From JBEDUK01 sp963781595 (lineage in GTDB: Bacteria > Actinomycetota > UBA4738), in the NCBI GenBank assembly GCA_963781595.1, contig CAWAGG010000006.1:2480001-2544000 (forward strand): a stretch of DNA of 64,000 bases, given 5' to 3'. Shown here one piece after another: positions 8,105-16,583 of the stretch. A program made the translations under genes and the position numbers. The number at the start of each line of letters is the position of its first letter. The stretch's first letter is position 1. Under the pieces are notes generated by a model. That model had not been told where the DNA came from, did no database searches, and saw nothing but the letters and a program-made list of their open reading frames with translations.

Positions 8105-9352
8105 TCACTCGATCGATGCCGTCGGGCCGACCGGCAGGTGCGCGGCGCCGACCCCCTCCGTCGCCCAGCGGCCGGCCGCGTATCGCTGGGTCCGGCGCAC
8201 CGCCGCTGCGACGCCGACCACCTGGTACATCGACATCTCGGACCACATCGGCAGCGTCAGGACCCTCCCGGTGATCGCGTCGGTGACCGGCAGCTTCCGC
8301 GTGGCGCCAGGGCTCGACCGGTACGCCCGCTGGAGATGGACCGGCGGGACGTAGTAGCGCTTCGTCGCGATGCCCTCCGCCTCGAGGGCCGCTGCCAACC
8401 GCTCGCCTCCCATCCCGAATCGCGCCGGGTCGACGAGGATCGTGAAGTCCTTGAACGTGCTCCGATCCCCGTCCCGGACGACCGGGAACGACACGCCGGG
8501 GATCGTCCGCAGCTCCTCGACGTACCGCTTGGCGAGCCGGTTCCGCTGCTCGATCCGCTCGTCCAGGTCCCGGAGCGAGTGCAGCGCGATCAGCGCGTGG
8601 AACTCGGACATCCGTCCGTTCAACCCGACGAACCTCGTGTCGTAGTCGCCCGGGTTCGCGTAGTCGCGACCGATCCGGCACCGCTCGGCCAGGAGGTCGT
8701 CGTTCGTCGCGATGATGCCTCCCTCCCCTGCCACGAGCACCTTCGTCGGCGAGAGGCTGAAGACCTCCGCGTCGCCGTAGCACCCGACGTGCTTGCCGTC
8801 GTGGATCGAGCCGAACCCATGAGCGGCGTCGTAGAAGAGCCGGATGCCCTTCGGGTGCGCCACCTCCTCGAGGCCCTCCGTGTCGCACGGCGTCCCGAAC
8901 GTGTGGGTCGCCAGGATCGCCGAGGTGCGCACGCCGATCACGGCACGGGCCGCCTCCGCCGAGAGCGTCAGCGTGTCTGGGTCGACGTCGGCGAACATCG
9001 GCAACAGCCCGTTCCACGCCACGGCATGAGCGGTCGCCGCGAACGTGAACGAGGGCAGCACGACGTCCCCGGACAGGTCGGCGACCCTCAGCAGCAGCAT
9101 CAGTCCCGTGGTGCACGAGGACACCGCGACGCAATGCCGGACGCCCAGGTACTCGGCGGCCGTCCGCTCCAGCTCGTGGACGTACCGGCCGTTCGTCAAC
9201 ATCCGGCTCTCGAGGATCGCGCGGACGCCGTCCATGACCTCCTCCGGTTCCGGAACGGCCGGGCGTGCGAACGCCAGTCCCTCGGGGAACAGCCGCGTTC
9301 CACCGAACATCGCCGGCAACCCCTGGCCGACCCGTTCAGGCGCTGTGCTCAT
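8105..9352 (-). CDS. DegT/DnrJ/EryC1/StrS-family sugar aminotransferase
   Basis: 415 residues, the usual size. These PLP enzymes aminate keto-sugar nucleotides in the cytoplasm. Visible motifs are VSSCTTGLMLLLR (PLP phosphate region), VLPSFTFAATAHAV, FYDAAHGFGS (Asp contacting the PLP ring) and VFSLSPTKVLVAGEGG with the Schiff-base lysine. C-terminal YYVPPVHLQ is also typical. The start overlaps the end of the MraY-like gene by 17 bp. It likely supplies an amino-deoxy sugar to the polysaccharide; position and stereochemistry of amination are not predictable. Confidence 0.88.
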   Translation of the reverse strand: MSTAPERVGQGLPAMFGGTRLFPEGLAFARPAVPEPEEVMDGVRAILESRMLTNGRYVHELERTAAEYLGVRHCVAVSSCTTGLMLLLRVADLSGDVVLPSFTFAATAHAVAWNGLLPMFADVDPDTLTLSAEAARAVIGVRTSAILATHTFGTPCDTEGLEEVAHPKGIRLFYDAAHGFGSIHDGKHVGCYGDAEVFSLSPTKVLVAGEGGIIATNDDLLAERCRIGRDYANPGDYDTRFVGLNGRMSEFHALIALHSLRDLDERIEQRNRLAKRYVEELRTIPGVSFPVVRDGDRSTFKDFTILVDPARFGMGGERLAAALEAEGIATKRYYVPPVHLQRAYRSSPGATRKLPVTDAITGRVLTLPMWSEMSMYQVVGVAAAVRRTQRYAAGRWATEGVGAAHLPVGPTASIE

Positions 9353-10406
9353 CGAAGCTCCTCCTCATCGGCTCGTCGAGCCGCATCCGGGCGGGTCCGT
9401 CCGAACCTGCGACCGACCCGCGTGTCCTCCCCCTGTACAGCCACATCCCGCCGACGGCGGCCACCAGCGCCACGGCGACGACGAGACCGACACCGACCTG
9501 GGCCGGCGCCGCCGCGACGATCGCTGCGACCCCGATGCACCCGGCCCCGGCCGCCCAGCTCACGAGCGTCACCGCCGGCCTGCTGAGGCCCCGCGCGGCC
9601 AGGAGGTCGTACGAGTGCTCCCGGTCGCCCGTCGCCAGGGAGGTGCGGGTGCCCAATCTCCGCACCACCGTGAAGATCAGCTCGAACGCGAACGGGCCGA
9701 GGCACAGGCCCGCGGCCAGGAGGCCTCGCAGGCCGGCCCCGACCGTCGCCATCGCGACGAGACCCGCGAGCAGCGCGCCCAGCCCGTACGCCCCCCCGTT
9801 CCCCAGGAAGATCCGCGCCGGGGGCCGGTTCCACAGCAGGAACGCAACGAGCGCTCCGGCCGCCGCGAACGCCGTCGCGGCCGCGATGGCGCCGTCGGTT
9901 CCCCCCGTGCCCACGATCAACGAAACGACACCGAGCCCCGCTGCAGCGATCGCCCCGAGACCGCCGGCCAGTCCGTCCTGGCCGTCCATCAGGTTCACGG
10001 CGTTGCACGTGACCAGCACGAGCAGGATCAGCGCCGCCGCGCCCACCGGCCCGTCCACTCCCAGGGTCCAGCCGCCGCTCACGAGCACCCCGCCCGCGGC
10101 GGCGAGCGCGATCACCCGCACCCATGCGGGCAGGGGCCGAACGTCGTCGACCACCCCTACCGCGAGCGCGGCCAGGATCGATCCCGCGACCGCCCAGCCG
10201 GGCCACGCGCCGGTGACGGCCACGGCTGCGAGGGTCGCGGCGACCACCGCCGGCCCGCCGAGCACGGATACGGCCCGGCGGTGGATCTTCAGCCCATCGT
10301 CCTGGGGGCGATCGACCACGCCGAGCGCCAGGCCACCGGCCCGCGCGATCGGCACGAGGACCACCCCGAACGCGAGCGCGATCAGGAAGCGCAACTCGCC
10401 ACCCAC
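9336..10406 (-). CDS. MraY/WecA-like glycosyl-1-phosphate transferase
   Basis: 356 residues, about ten membrane segments. Such enzymes load the first sugar-phosphate onto undecaprenyl phosphate and so start polysaccharide assembly. Motifs: VVDRPQDDGLKIHRRAVSVLGG (loop 1), VVDDVRPLP, NAVNLMDGQDGLAGG (loop with essential Asp) and RIFLGNGGAYGLG. In the last, residue 203 is Asn where MraY/WecA/TagO members normally have a catalytic Asp (FLGDxGS), so activity may be altered. Overlaps the GT-GNAT gene by 25 bp and DegT by 17 bp, firmly inside the operon. A 7-C run at 9791-9797 abuts the unusual codon. Confidence 0.8.
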   Translation of the reverse strand: MGGELRFLIALAFGVVLVPIARAGGLALGVVDRPQDDGLKIHRRAVSVLGGPAVVAATLAAVAVTGAWPGWAVAGSILAALAVGVVDDVRPLPAWVRVIALAAAGGVLVSGGWTLGVDGPVGAAALILLVLVTCNAVNLMDGQDGLAGGLGAIAAAGLGVVSLIVGTGGTDGAIAAATAFAAAGALVAFLLWNRPPARIFLGNGGAYGLGALLAGLVAMATVGAGLRGLLAAGLCLGPFAFELIFTVVRRLGTRTSLATGDREHSYDLLAARGLSRPAVTLVSWAAGAGCIGVAAIVAAAPAQVGVGLVVAVALVAAVGGMWLYRGRTRGSVAGSDGPARMRLDEPMRRSFDEHSA

Positions 10407-12259
10407 ACCGCGCTCGTGGTCCCGTCGTGAACGGCGATGTCGCCGGCCCTCGAGAACCCCACGCGCTCGTAGAGCGCGTTCCCGGGCCCGTTGTCCTCGG
10501 CGACCACGACCTTCACGGCCGGGACCCCGCGGCGCTCGAGCTCCTCGATCAGACCCTCGGCGAGCGCGCGCCCGACCCCGTTCGAACGGCTCGTGGGCGA
10601 CACCGCGATCGACAGCAGCTCCGCGTCCGGCAGCGCCGCGGCGGGATCGGCGGTGCTGGGTGCCGCCCCACCCTCGCGCGCCGCACGCGACCGGGCCGGA
10701 TAGCTCGCGGTCTCCAGCACACGGCGCCAGACGTCGCGCCGGATCAGTGCCGGCGAGGCCGCCAGCGCAGCGCCGACCCCGTGCCGCACGACGAACCTCC
10801 GGTAGAACCCACGGACGGAGGTCACCCCCGAGACGAACCCGACGACACCGTCGCCGTCCTCGGCGACCAGCGTCACGGCGGCCGGATCGTTCGCCAGCGC
10901 GCGGTACAGCCGTCGCAGGAACGGCTCGCCGAGGGTCGGGAGGAACGCGTCCGGCAGGCCGGAGCGATGGAGCCGCGCGAGCGCCGCCGCATCGGCTGGA
11001 CCCGCGGCGCGGAGGCGGACGTTCGCGCCGGTGTGACCGTTCGCCGCCCCTGGAGCCCCGCTCCGCGAGGAGGACGCCGGTCGAGCGAGCGGGTTTCCGG
11101 TAAGGCCCTTACGCCGCAGGAGCTCTCCGTACCGGTCGACGAGCAGGTCCATCACGCGGCGTTCGTCGAACCGTTCGACGGCGCGCGTTCGGGCGGCCGC
11201 ACCCATCCGCGCACGGAGCGCGGGGTCACCGGCCAGTCGCGCGATCGCCGACGTCAGCTGCGCCGGATCGCGCACGGGCACCAGGATCCCTTCGACGCCG
11301 TCGCGGACGACCTCGCGGCATCCCCGGATGTCGGTCACCACCAGCGGCAGTCCCGTCGCCGCGGCCTCGATCGCGGAGCGCGGCACGCCCTCCCGCCACG
11401 AGGGCAGGACGAACACGTCCATCGCCGCCATGAGGTCGGCCACGTCGGCACGCCAGCCGGCGAAGCTCACGTCGTCGCCGGCGGCCCGGATCTCGTCCTC
11501 GGTGACGGCGTCGGCCTTCTCCGGGTCCGACCCGCCAACGACCAGGAACGTCGTGCCGGGTTCGGCGCGCCGCACGGCCGTCGCCGCGGCGAACAGCTCC
11601 CGGTACCCCTTCTCGGCCACCATGCGACCCACCGCACCGACCACGACCGCGTCCGGCCCGATCCCGAGCTCCGCCCGCAGAGCCGCGCGGCGCTCGGGCG
11701 ACAATCGCCCGGGCGCGAACGCGGCCACGTCCGTCCCGTTGCCCAGGAGCACGGCCTTGCGCCCACGAACGACCCGCGCCCGCATCGCCCAGGCCAGATC
11801 CTCTTCGCTCTGGTACAGCTCGAGGTCGCTGAACCGCGAAGCGAACGCTTCCGCGGCGAGCACCGGCACGCGGCGCGCGGCCCGGTCCTCCGGCGTGGCG
11901 TAGAGCCCGTGGACCGTGTTCACCACGCACGGCACCCCGACCGCTCGGGCCGCCACCCGGCCGATGATCCCGGGCTTCGGGTTGTGCGTATGGACCAGGT
12001 CGAACCGCTCCCGGCGCAGGATCGCCACCAGTTCGCGCGCCGCCCGAGCGTCGGACGCCGGATCCCAGGACCGGGTGGCCGACGGCCATGGCACGTGCCG
12101 GAAGCCTTCGGCCTCGAGCTCGGCCACCCACGGCCCAGGCGCGCTGATGCCGGTGACCTCGAACCCCTCGTCGCGGAGGCGCCGCATCTGCCCGAGCAGC
12201 AACGCATGGAGCGTGAGGTCGATCGTCGTGACGTGAGCGACCCGGACCGGCCGGGTCAC
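10382..12259 (-). CDS. Fused glycosyltransferase (GT4) and GNAT acetyltransferase
   Basis: 625 residues. Residues 1 to about 390 are a GT4 (GT-B fold) glycosyltransferase: N-terminal RVAHVTTIDLTLHALLLGQM, DLVHTHNPKPGIIG, GAVGRMVAEKGYRE, and the donor-binding VFVLPSWREGVPRSAIEAAA with the EX7E-like pattern. After a Ser/Ala/Gly linker, residues about 420-625 form a GNAT domain with VRLRAAGPADAAAL and LLSIAVSPTSRSNGVGRAL (acetyl-CoA pyrophosphate loop). It may add a sugar and acetylate it. The GTG at 12259 overlaps the deacetylase stop as GTGA and is chosen over a much longer upstream extension. The fusion is uninterrupted in frame. Confidence 0.8.
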   Translation of the reverse strand: MTRPVRVAHVTTIDLTLHALLLGQMRRLRDEGFEVTGISAPGPWVAELEAEGFRHVPWPSATRSWDPASDARAARELVAILRRERFDLVHTHNPKPGIIGRVAARAVGVPCVVNTVHGLYATPEDRAARRVPVLAAEAFASRFSDLELYQSEEDLAWAMRARVVRGRKAVLLGNGTDVAAFAPGRLSPERRAALRAELGIGPDAVVVGAVGRMVAEKGYRELFAAATAVRRAEPGTTFLVVGGSDPEKADAVTEDEIRAAGDDVSFAGWRADVADLMAAMDVFVLPSWREGVPRSAIEAAATGLPLVVTDIRGCREVVRDGVEGILVPVRDPAQLTSAIARLAGDPALRARMGAAARTRAVERFDERRVMDLLVDRYGELLRRKGLTGNPLARPASSSRSGAPGAANGHTGANVRLRAAGPADAAALARLHRSGLPDAFLPTLGEPFLRRLYRALANDPAAVTLVAEDGDGVVGFVSGVTSVRGFYRRFVVRHGVGAALAASPALIRRDVWRRVLETASYPARSRAAREGGAAPSTADPAAALPDAELLSIAVSPTSRSNGVGRALAEGLIEELERRGVPAVKVVVAEDNGPGNALYERVGFSRAGDIAVHDGTTSAVWVASCAS

Positions 12260-13044
12260 GGCCGGCCCCACGGACCGCGGCGCATCGCCCGGTAGACGAG
12301 CGCTTCGCCGTCGAGGTACCCGTGCGCCTTCGCGCGGAAGAACGCCAGACCGTCGCTGCGGAGCACCGGCGCCCGTCCCAGGCGGAACGCGTCGACGGAC
12401 CCCTTGCGGTTCGTGCGCCACGCGTCGAGCGCCGCCGTCCGGAAGATCCCTCGCGCGACGCGGTCGGCCTCGTCCGAGCCGACCGCCCACGGGTAGGCGA
12501 AGTCCGGGCACGGCACGCCGAGTCGCTGTTCGATCAGATCCTTCGAGCGACGCATCTCGTCCTCGATCACGGAGGCCGGCGCGTGCGAGAGGTCTACATG
12601 ACCGTGCGTGTGCGAACCCACGTTCACCAGACCGGTCGTCACGGCCTCCTCGAGCTGGGGCCACGTCAGGGCCTCGCCGTTCGGCGGCGCGTCGCGCTCC
12701 CCCTGCACGAGACCGGTGGCCAGGTACAGCGTCGCCGGGAGCTCGAACCGAACCAGCAAGGGCACCACGGTCCGGTGGAAGTCGGCGAAGCCATCGTCGA
12801 ACGTCAGGACGACCCCGCCCGACCGACCGGCGGCCGCGTCGGCGAGGCTGATCACGCTGCCCTCGTCCGCGAGCATCCGGAGCTGCCGCGTGAACGTCTC
12901 GACCGGGATGTCGATCTCCCGGTCGCTCGCGCCGACGCGATGGTAAAGCAGGATGACCGCATCACCGGTCCTGCGACGCGTCCCCACGCCGAGCGGCAGG
13001 ACGGCCGCCTTCGACGCCTTGCGCACCAGCGCCGTCACCGCCAC
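12256..13044 (-). CDS. Polysaccharide deacetylase (NodB/CE4 family)
   Basis: 262 residues. AVILLYHRVG, VVLTFDDGFADFH (catalytic Asp and metal Asp), VGSHTHGHVDLSH (metal-binding H-x3-H) and FAYPWA are the CE4 motifs. The family removes N- or O-acetyl groups from sugars with a divalent metal. No signal peptide is evident, so it may act on lipid-linked intermediates in the cytoplasm or as part of another step. Start: GTG at 13044 is used; GTG at 13038, which gives a GTGA overlap with the upstream epimerase stop, is equally possible, and an ATG at 13083 would overlap further. Confidence 0.85.
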   Translation of the reverse strand: MAVTALVRKASKAAVLPLGVGTRRRTGDAVILLYHRVGASDREIDIPVETFTRQLRMLADEGSVISLADAAAGRSGGVVLTFDDGFADFHRTVVPLLVRFELPATLYLATGLVQGERDAPPNGEALTWPQLEEAVTTGLVNVGSHTHGHVDLSHAPASVIEDEMRRSKDLIEQRLGVPCPDFAYPWAVGSDEADRVARGIFRTAALDAWRTNRKGSVDAFRLGRAPVLRSDGLAFFRAKAHGYLDGEALVYRAMRRGPWGRP

Positions 13045-13973
13045 GATGCCACCCCCTGCGTCGGGACCCGTTCCCGGTACCACGCCACGGTTCGTGCCAA
13101 GCCGACCTCGAGCCGCACCCGAGGTCGCCAGCCGGCAAGGACCTGCGTCGAGCGGGCGACGTCGGCGACGGGCTCGGTCTCCAGCGGGCGATCGGGGACC
13201 GCGCCGAACGCGACCCGGGCGCCCGGGGCGACCAGGCCCGCGAGCATCTCGACGACCGTGCGGACCGGGACGCCCCGACCGGTGCCGACGTCGAGCGTGG
13301 TCCCCTCGATCCCGGATGCCCGGCCCGCGGCGACGAACGCGTCAGCGACGTCGTCGACGAACACCCAATCCACTGTCCGAGCGCCGCTCGTGACCCTCGG
13401 AACGTCCCCCCGGAGCAGCGACGACGTCACGTACGGGACGAGCTTCGTTCCGTCGCGCTGGCCCGGTCCGTACGTCATGAAGACGCGCAGGACCGCCGCG
13501 GGGACGTCGTAGAGCGCGTGCGCCATCCGCGCGTACGAGCTGGCCGCGGCCTTCGACGCCGCGTACGGCGAGGCCGGGACCGTCCCCGTCGCGTCCGGTG
13601 CCGGTTCCTCCATGGAGCCGGCGATCACCACGCGAGCGCACCCCCGTTCGGCCACCCACGCGAGGACGTTCACGGTGCCGACGAGGTTCGTCCGGAGCAT
13701 CGGGAGCATGAGCTCGCTCGCCCGCTCCCCCGTGACGAGCCCGGCCAGATGGAAGACGACATCGGGTCGGATCGCGTCGAACGCCAGGCCCAGCGCCTCC
13801 GGGTCGCTGACGTCGGCGCGCCACCAGCGGTCCTCGCGCGCGGGCCCGGGCAGGCCCCGCGCCACCCCGTAGACCTCCGCGCCAGCCTCGCCGAGGCGTT
13901 CGACGAGCCGCGAGCCGATGAACCCCGACGCGCCCGTCACCGCGACCCGGAGGCCCTCGTAGCTCCCGCTCAC
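13035..13973 (-). CDS. NAD-dependent epimerase/dehydratase (extended SDR)
   Basis: 312 residues. VAVTGASGFIGSRLVERLG is the Rossmann TGxxGxxG motif, DVVFHLAGL follows, and SPYAASKAAASS holds the YxxxK catalytic pair. GPGQRDGTKLVPY and VDWVFVDDVADAF are typical of sugar-nucleotide SDRs acting as 4-reductases or 4-epimerases. With the upstream nucleotidyltransferase of RfbF type, a CDP- or dTDP-4-keto sugar reductase is a reasonable guess. Start overlaps the RmlC-fusion stop by 4 bp (ATGA). Confidence 0.85.
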   Translation of the reverse strand: MSGSYEGLRVAVTGASGFIGSRLVERLGEAGAEVYGVARGLPGPAREDRWWRADVSDPEALGLAFDAIRPDVVFHLAGLVTGERASELMLPMLRTNLVGTVNVLAWVAERGCARVVIAGSMEEPAPDATGTVPASPYAASKAAASSYARMAHALYDVPAAVLRVFMTYGPGQRDGTKLVPYVTSSLLRGDVPRVTSGARTVDWVFVDDVADAFVAAGRASGIEGTTLDVGTGRGVPVRTVVEMLAGLVAPGARVAFGAVPDRPLETEPVADVARSTQVLAGWRPRVRLEVGLARTVAWYRERVPTQGVASWR

Positions 13974-15886
13974 GCGAACCGTCCTTCGAACCAGTGCTCG
14001 TCACCGTCGCCGGTCACCTCGGCGCCACCGTGGGCACCGAGGGCGGCGTCCACCGGCGCGAGGAGCCCGTGTTCCAGCAGCCGGTCGGCCGCGGTCGCCA
14101 CGTCGGCGAACGGCAGCCCGGAGCGCTCGGCGACGTCCAGCAAGCCGTGTTCGCCGTCGGAGAGGTTCAGCACCCAGAGCATCGCGAGCTCGCCGGCGCT
14201 GCTGTCGACCCCGCCGACCGCGTGGTACAGGCCCCGGCGGCCGAGCTGTGGCTCGCACTCCGGCTTCAGGTTCCGGTACCGCCGATCCCGCTCGAGCACG
14301 TCGACCACCGACCGGCACGCGTCCAGGGATCGTGCGAGGGCGCGCGGCGTGACGAAGCTCAGGTCGTCGGCCGAGGTGTGGTACTCGGGGAACTCCCCGT
14401 GGACCGAGCGCGAGAGGCTGCCCATCGGCAGGTCGAAGCCCGGCGAACCGAACTGCCGTTCGTCGTAGCCGGTCGGGGCGTAATCCCTGACCCGGTGCGG
14501 GATCCCGCCGAGCCCCAGGACGTGCTCGACGGCGCGGTCGACCGTCGCGTTCCCGCGCCGGCTCCGCTTGTAGGTGAACGGGCCCCCGTCCCCGACGCAG
14601 GCCAGCACGAGGCCGTGGGCGACGTCCGGCGTCCGGTCGCGGTTCAGCGCGAGCCAGGTGATCGCCCCGATCGTGCCGGGCGCGAACAGGAAACGGTAGG
14701 AGTAGCGGGTCCGGCGCTCGGACAACTCCTTCGCCAGGTACGCGGCCACCGCGACGCCGCTCAGGTTGTCGTTCGCCAGCGACGGGTGGCAGCAGTGCGC
14801 GGAGATGAGGACCTCCTCGTCCGTCTCGCCCTGCAGGAAGCACTCGCCGTACGTCAGGTGGCCGTCCTCGAGCGTCGAGTCGACCAGGACCTCGTACTCG
14901 CCGTCCGCGAGGCCCTCGACGACCCGGTGCGGAAGGCAGAACCCCCAGTCCTCGCGGTAGTACGAGGTCCGGTACGGGATCCGGTCAGGCTGCTCGGGGA
15001 GGCTGTGGAGGTGCCCGCGCAGCTCGGCGAGCGGCATCCGCGCCCGGACCGGGACGCTGTAGCTCATCAGGTGCAGGTTCGAGGTCGCGAGGTCGGCGAT
15101 CCGCGTGCCGTCGGGCGCGACGATCCAGGCGTTCCGGACGTTCCACTCCTTCGGAACGGTCCAGTCGAACACCGGGGTCCCGGTCGGGACCTCGTGGATC
15201 TCGATCGGCGCGACCTTCGCCAGACCGCGGAGCGTCTCGCGCACGCCGTCGCCGGTGATGCTCCGACAGATCGGGTAGAGGTCCTCGATCAGCGCGTGCA
15301 GCTCCTCGCCGACCGGGTCGAGCTCGCCGCCGGTGTCCGGTCGCCGGTCGATCGGGAGCTCACTCATGTCCCGGTAGGTCCGGTCGCGCTCGGAGATCAC
15401 CGTCACCGGGAGCGGCCACCGGATCGCGAAGGCCGGGTCGTCGAAGCGCACCCCGCGGGCGTGCTCGGGCGAGTGCTCGCGCGACATCTGGTAGATGACC
15501 TCGGAGCCGTCCTCGAGGGTCTGGAACCCATGCGCGAACCCCTCGGGCGCGTAGAGCATCCGCCGGTTGTCCTCGGACAGGACGAACCCGACGTGCTGCA
15601 GGTACGTCGCCGAGTCCGGTCGCAGGTCGACGATGACGTCGTAGACCGCGCCGCGCGTGCAGCGGACGAGCTTCGCCTCCTCGAAGGGCGCGGCCTGGTA
15701 GTGCATCCCGCGCAGCGTGCCGCGGACGCCGCTGTGCGAGACGCTCGTCTGGACGGGCGCGTGCATCAGGCCGCGGTCGCGGAACTCGCGCGCGTCCCAC
15801 GTCCGGGCGAACCATCCCCGTTCGTCCTCGAAGGGCTCGAGGTCGATCAGATAGGCACCGCGGAGCTCGGTCTCGGTGAAGATCAT
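13970..15886 (-). CDS. Fusion: RmlC-type sugar 3,5-epimerase plus DUF4910/DUF2172 aminopeptidase-like domain
   Basis: 638 residues in one unbroken frame. Residues 1 to about 175 are a complete dTDP-4-dehydrorhamnose 3,5-epimerase cupin: ERGWFARTWD, VRGTLRGMHYQ (catalytic His), AKLVRCTRGAVYDVIVDLR and YAPEGFAHGFQ. Residues about 190-638 match the DUF4910/DUF2172 M28-like family: YPICRSITGDGVRETL, KEWNVRNAWI, DGEYEVLVDSTL, SAHCCHPSLANDNLSG (probable zinc His and Asp) and FPEYHTSADDL, ending with a winged-helix-like tail. That second family is found in surface-polysaccharide clusters but its reaction is not established. Start ATG at 15886 follows a 40-nt gap after the PIG-L gene. No second start with a good ribosome site separates the parts. 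Confidence 0.82.
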   Translation of the reverse strand: MIFTETELRGAYLIDLEPFEDERGWFARTWDAREFRDRGLMHAPVQTSVSHSGVRGTLRGMHYQAAPFEEAKLVRCTRGAVYDVIVDLRPDSATYLQHVGFVLSEDNRRMLYAPEGFAHGFQTLEDGSEVIYQMSREHSPEHARGVRFDDPAFAIRWPLPVTVISERDRTYRDMSELPIDRRPDTGGELDPVGEELHALIEDLYPICRSITGDGVRETLRGLAKVAPIEIHEVPTGTPVFDWTVPKEWNVRNAWIVAPDGTRIADLATSNLHLMSYSVPVRARMPLAELRGHLHSLPEQPDRIPYRTSYYREDWGFCLPHRVVEGLADGEYEVLVDSTLEDGHLTYGECFLQGETDEEVLISAHCCHPSLANDNLSGVAVAAYLAKELSERRTRYSYRFLFAPGTIGAITWLALNRDRTPDVAHGLVLACVGDGGPFTYKRSRRGNATVDRAVEHVLGLGGIPHRVRDYAPTGYDERQFGSPGFDLPMGSLSRSVHGEFPEYHTSADDLSFVTPRALARSLDACRSVVDVLERDRRYRNLKPECEPQLGRRGLYHAVGGVDSSAGELAMLWVLNLSDGEHGLLDVAERSGLPFADVATAADRLLEHGLLAPVDAALGAHGGAEVTGDGDEHWFEGRFA

Positions 15887-15926
15887 CGGGCGGTTCCTCT
15901 CGGCGGCCCCTGGGACGGGGGCGCGG

Positions 15927-16583
15927 TCAGCTCAGGACGAGCTTGCGGACGTGGAACGCTTCGGCGCACCCGGACGGCGAGCGGCTCTCGATGCCGCGGA
16001 GGCGCAGCGTCGCCCGGAACGTCTCCTCGGTGAACCACGGCTTGGAGCGCTGACTGGTGAACGTCTCCATCAGGACGCTCACCTTCCGGTCGCAGACCCC
16101 GCGCTCGATCGGGACGAACAGGTTCGGTGTGCCGAGGTCGCCGTCGTATTTCGGGATCTCGTACTCGAGGATCAGGTGATCGCGGAACGTGTTCCATGTG
16201 AGCTCCGCGACGAGGCGGTGGTCCTGATGCAGGTCGGCCCGGTGATGGGTCAGGACCACGTCGGGCGACGCGCCGCCGCCGAGCCCGTCGAACGTCTCCT
16301 TGACCGCGCCGCCGTCGTACGGGAAGTACGACTCGCGGTGGTCGAACACCTCGACCGACCGGTTCGGTCCGCGGCCGAGGATGCGCTCGGCACCGCAGCG
16401 CGCCTCCTCGGCACGGACGCCCGCGGCGGAGAGCACCGCCCAGCGCACGGCCAGGTCGGGGTTCGCGTCGAGCAGGGCCATCACCGTCGCGCCCGCCCCG
16501 ATCTCGATGTCGTCGGGATGCGCGCCCACGCACAGCACGGTCGAGATCGAGCGCGCGAACGAGCGGAGGTCGAACCCGCGCAT
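15927..16583 (-). CDS. PIG-L/LmbE-family deacetylase
   Basis: 218 residues. VGAHPDDIEIGAGAT (AHPDD zinc motif) and VLTHHRADLHQDHRLVAE (HxxDxxxDH-like zinc ligands) are diagnostic. Members remove N-acetyl groups from GlcNAc-type substrates. In polysaccharide operons they are thought to deacetylate sugar nucleotides or intermediates; the exact substrate is unknown. The ATG directly abuts the stop of the nucleotidyltransferase (TAG at 16584-16586), implying translational coupling. Confidence 0.88.
   Translation of the reverse strand: MRGFDLRSFARSISTVLCVGAHPDDIEIGAGATVMALLDANPDLAVRWAVLSAAGVRAEEARCGAERILGRGPNRSVEVFDHRESYFPYDGGAVKETFDGLGGGASPDVVLTHHRADLHQDHRLVAELTWNTFRDHLILEYEIPKYDGDLGTPNLFVPIERGVCDRKVSVLMETFTSQRSKPWFTEETFRATLRLRGIESRSPSGCAEAFHVRKLVLS

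Noticed and set aside
9791..9800. Possible frameshift at the 7-C run in the MraY-like gene
   Set aside because: The frame continues through conserved residues on both sides, so no frame break is needed; only the Asn codon is odd.
10427..12295. Plus-strand open frame of 622 codons
   Set aside because: Antisense to the GT4-GNAT fusion, His/Arg-rich with no domain.
13994..16033. Plus-strand open frame of 679 codons
   Set aside because: Antisense to the RmlC-peptidase fusion; no motif or ribosome site.
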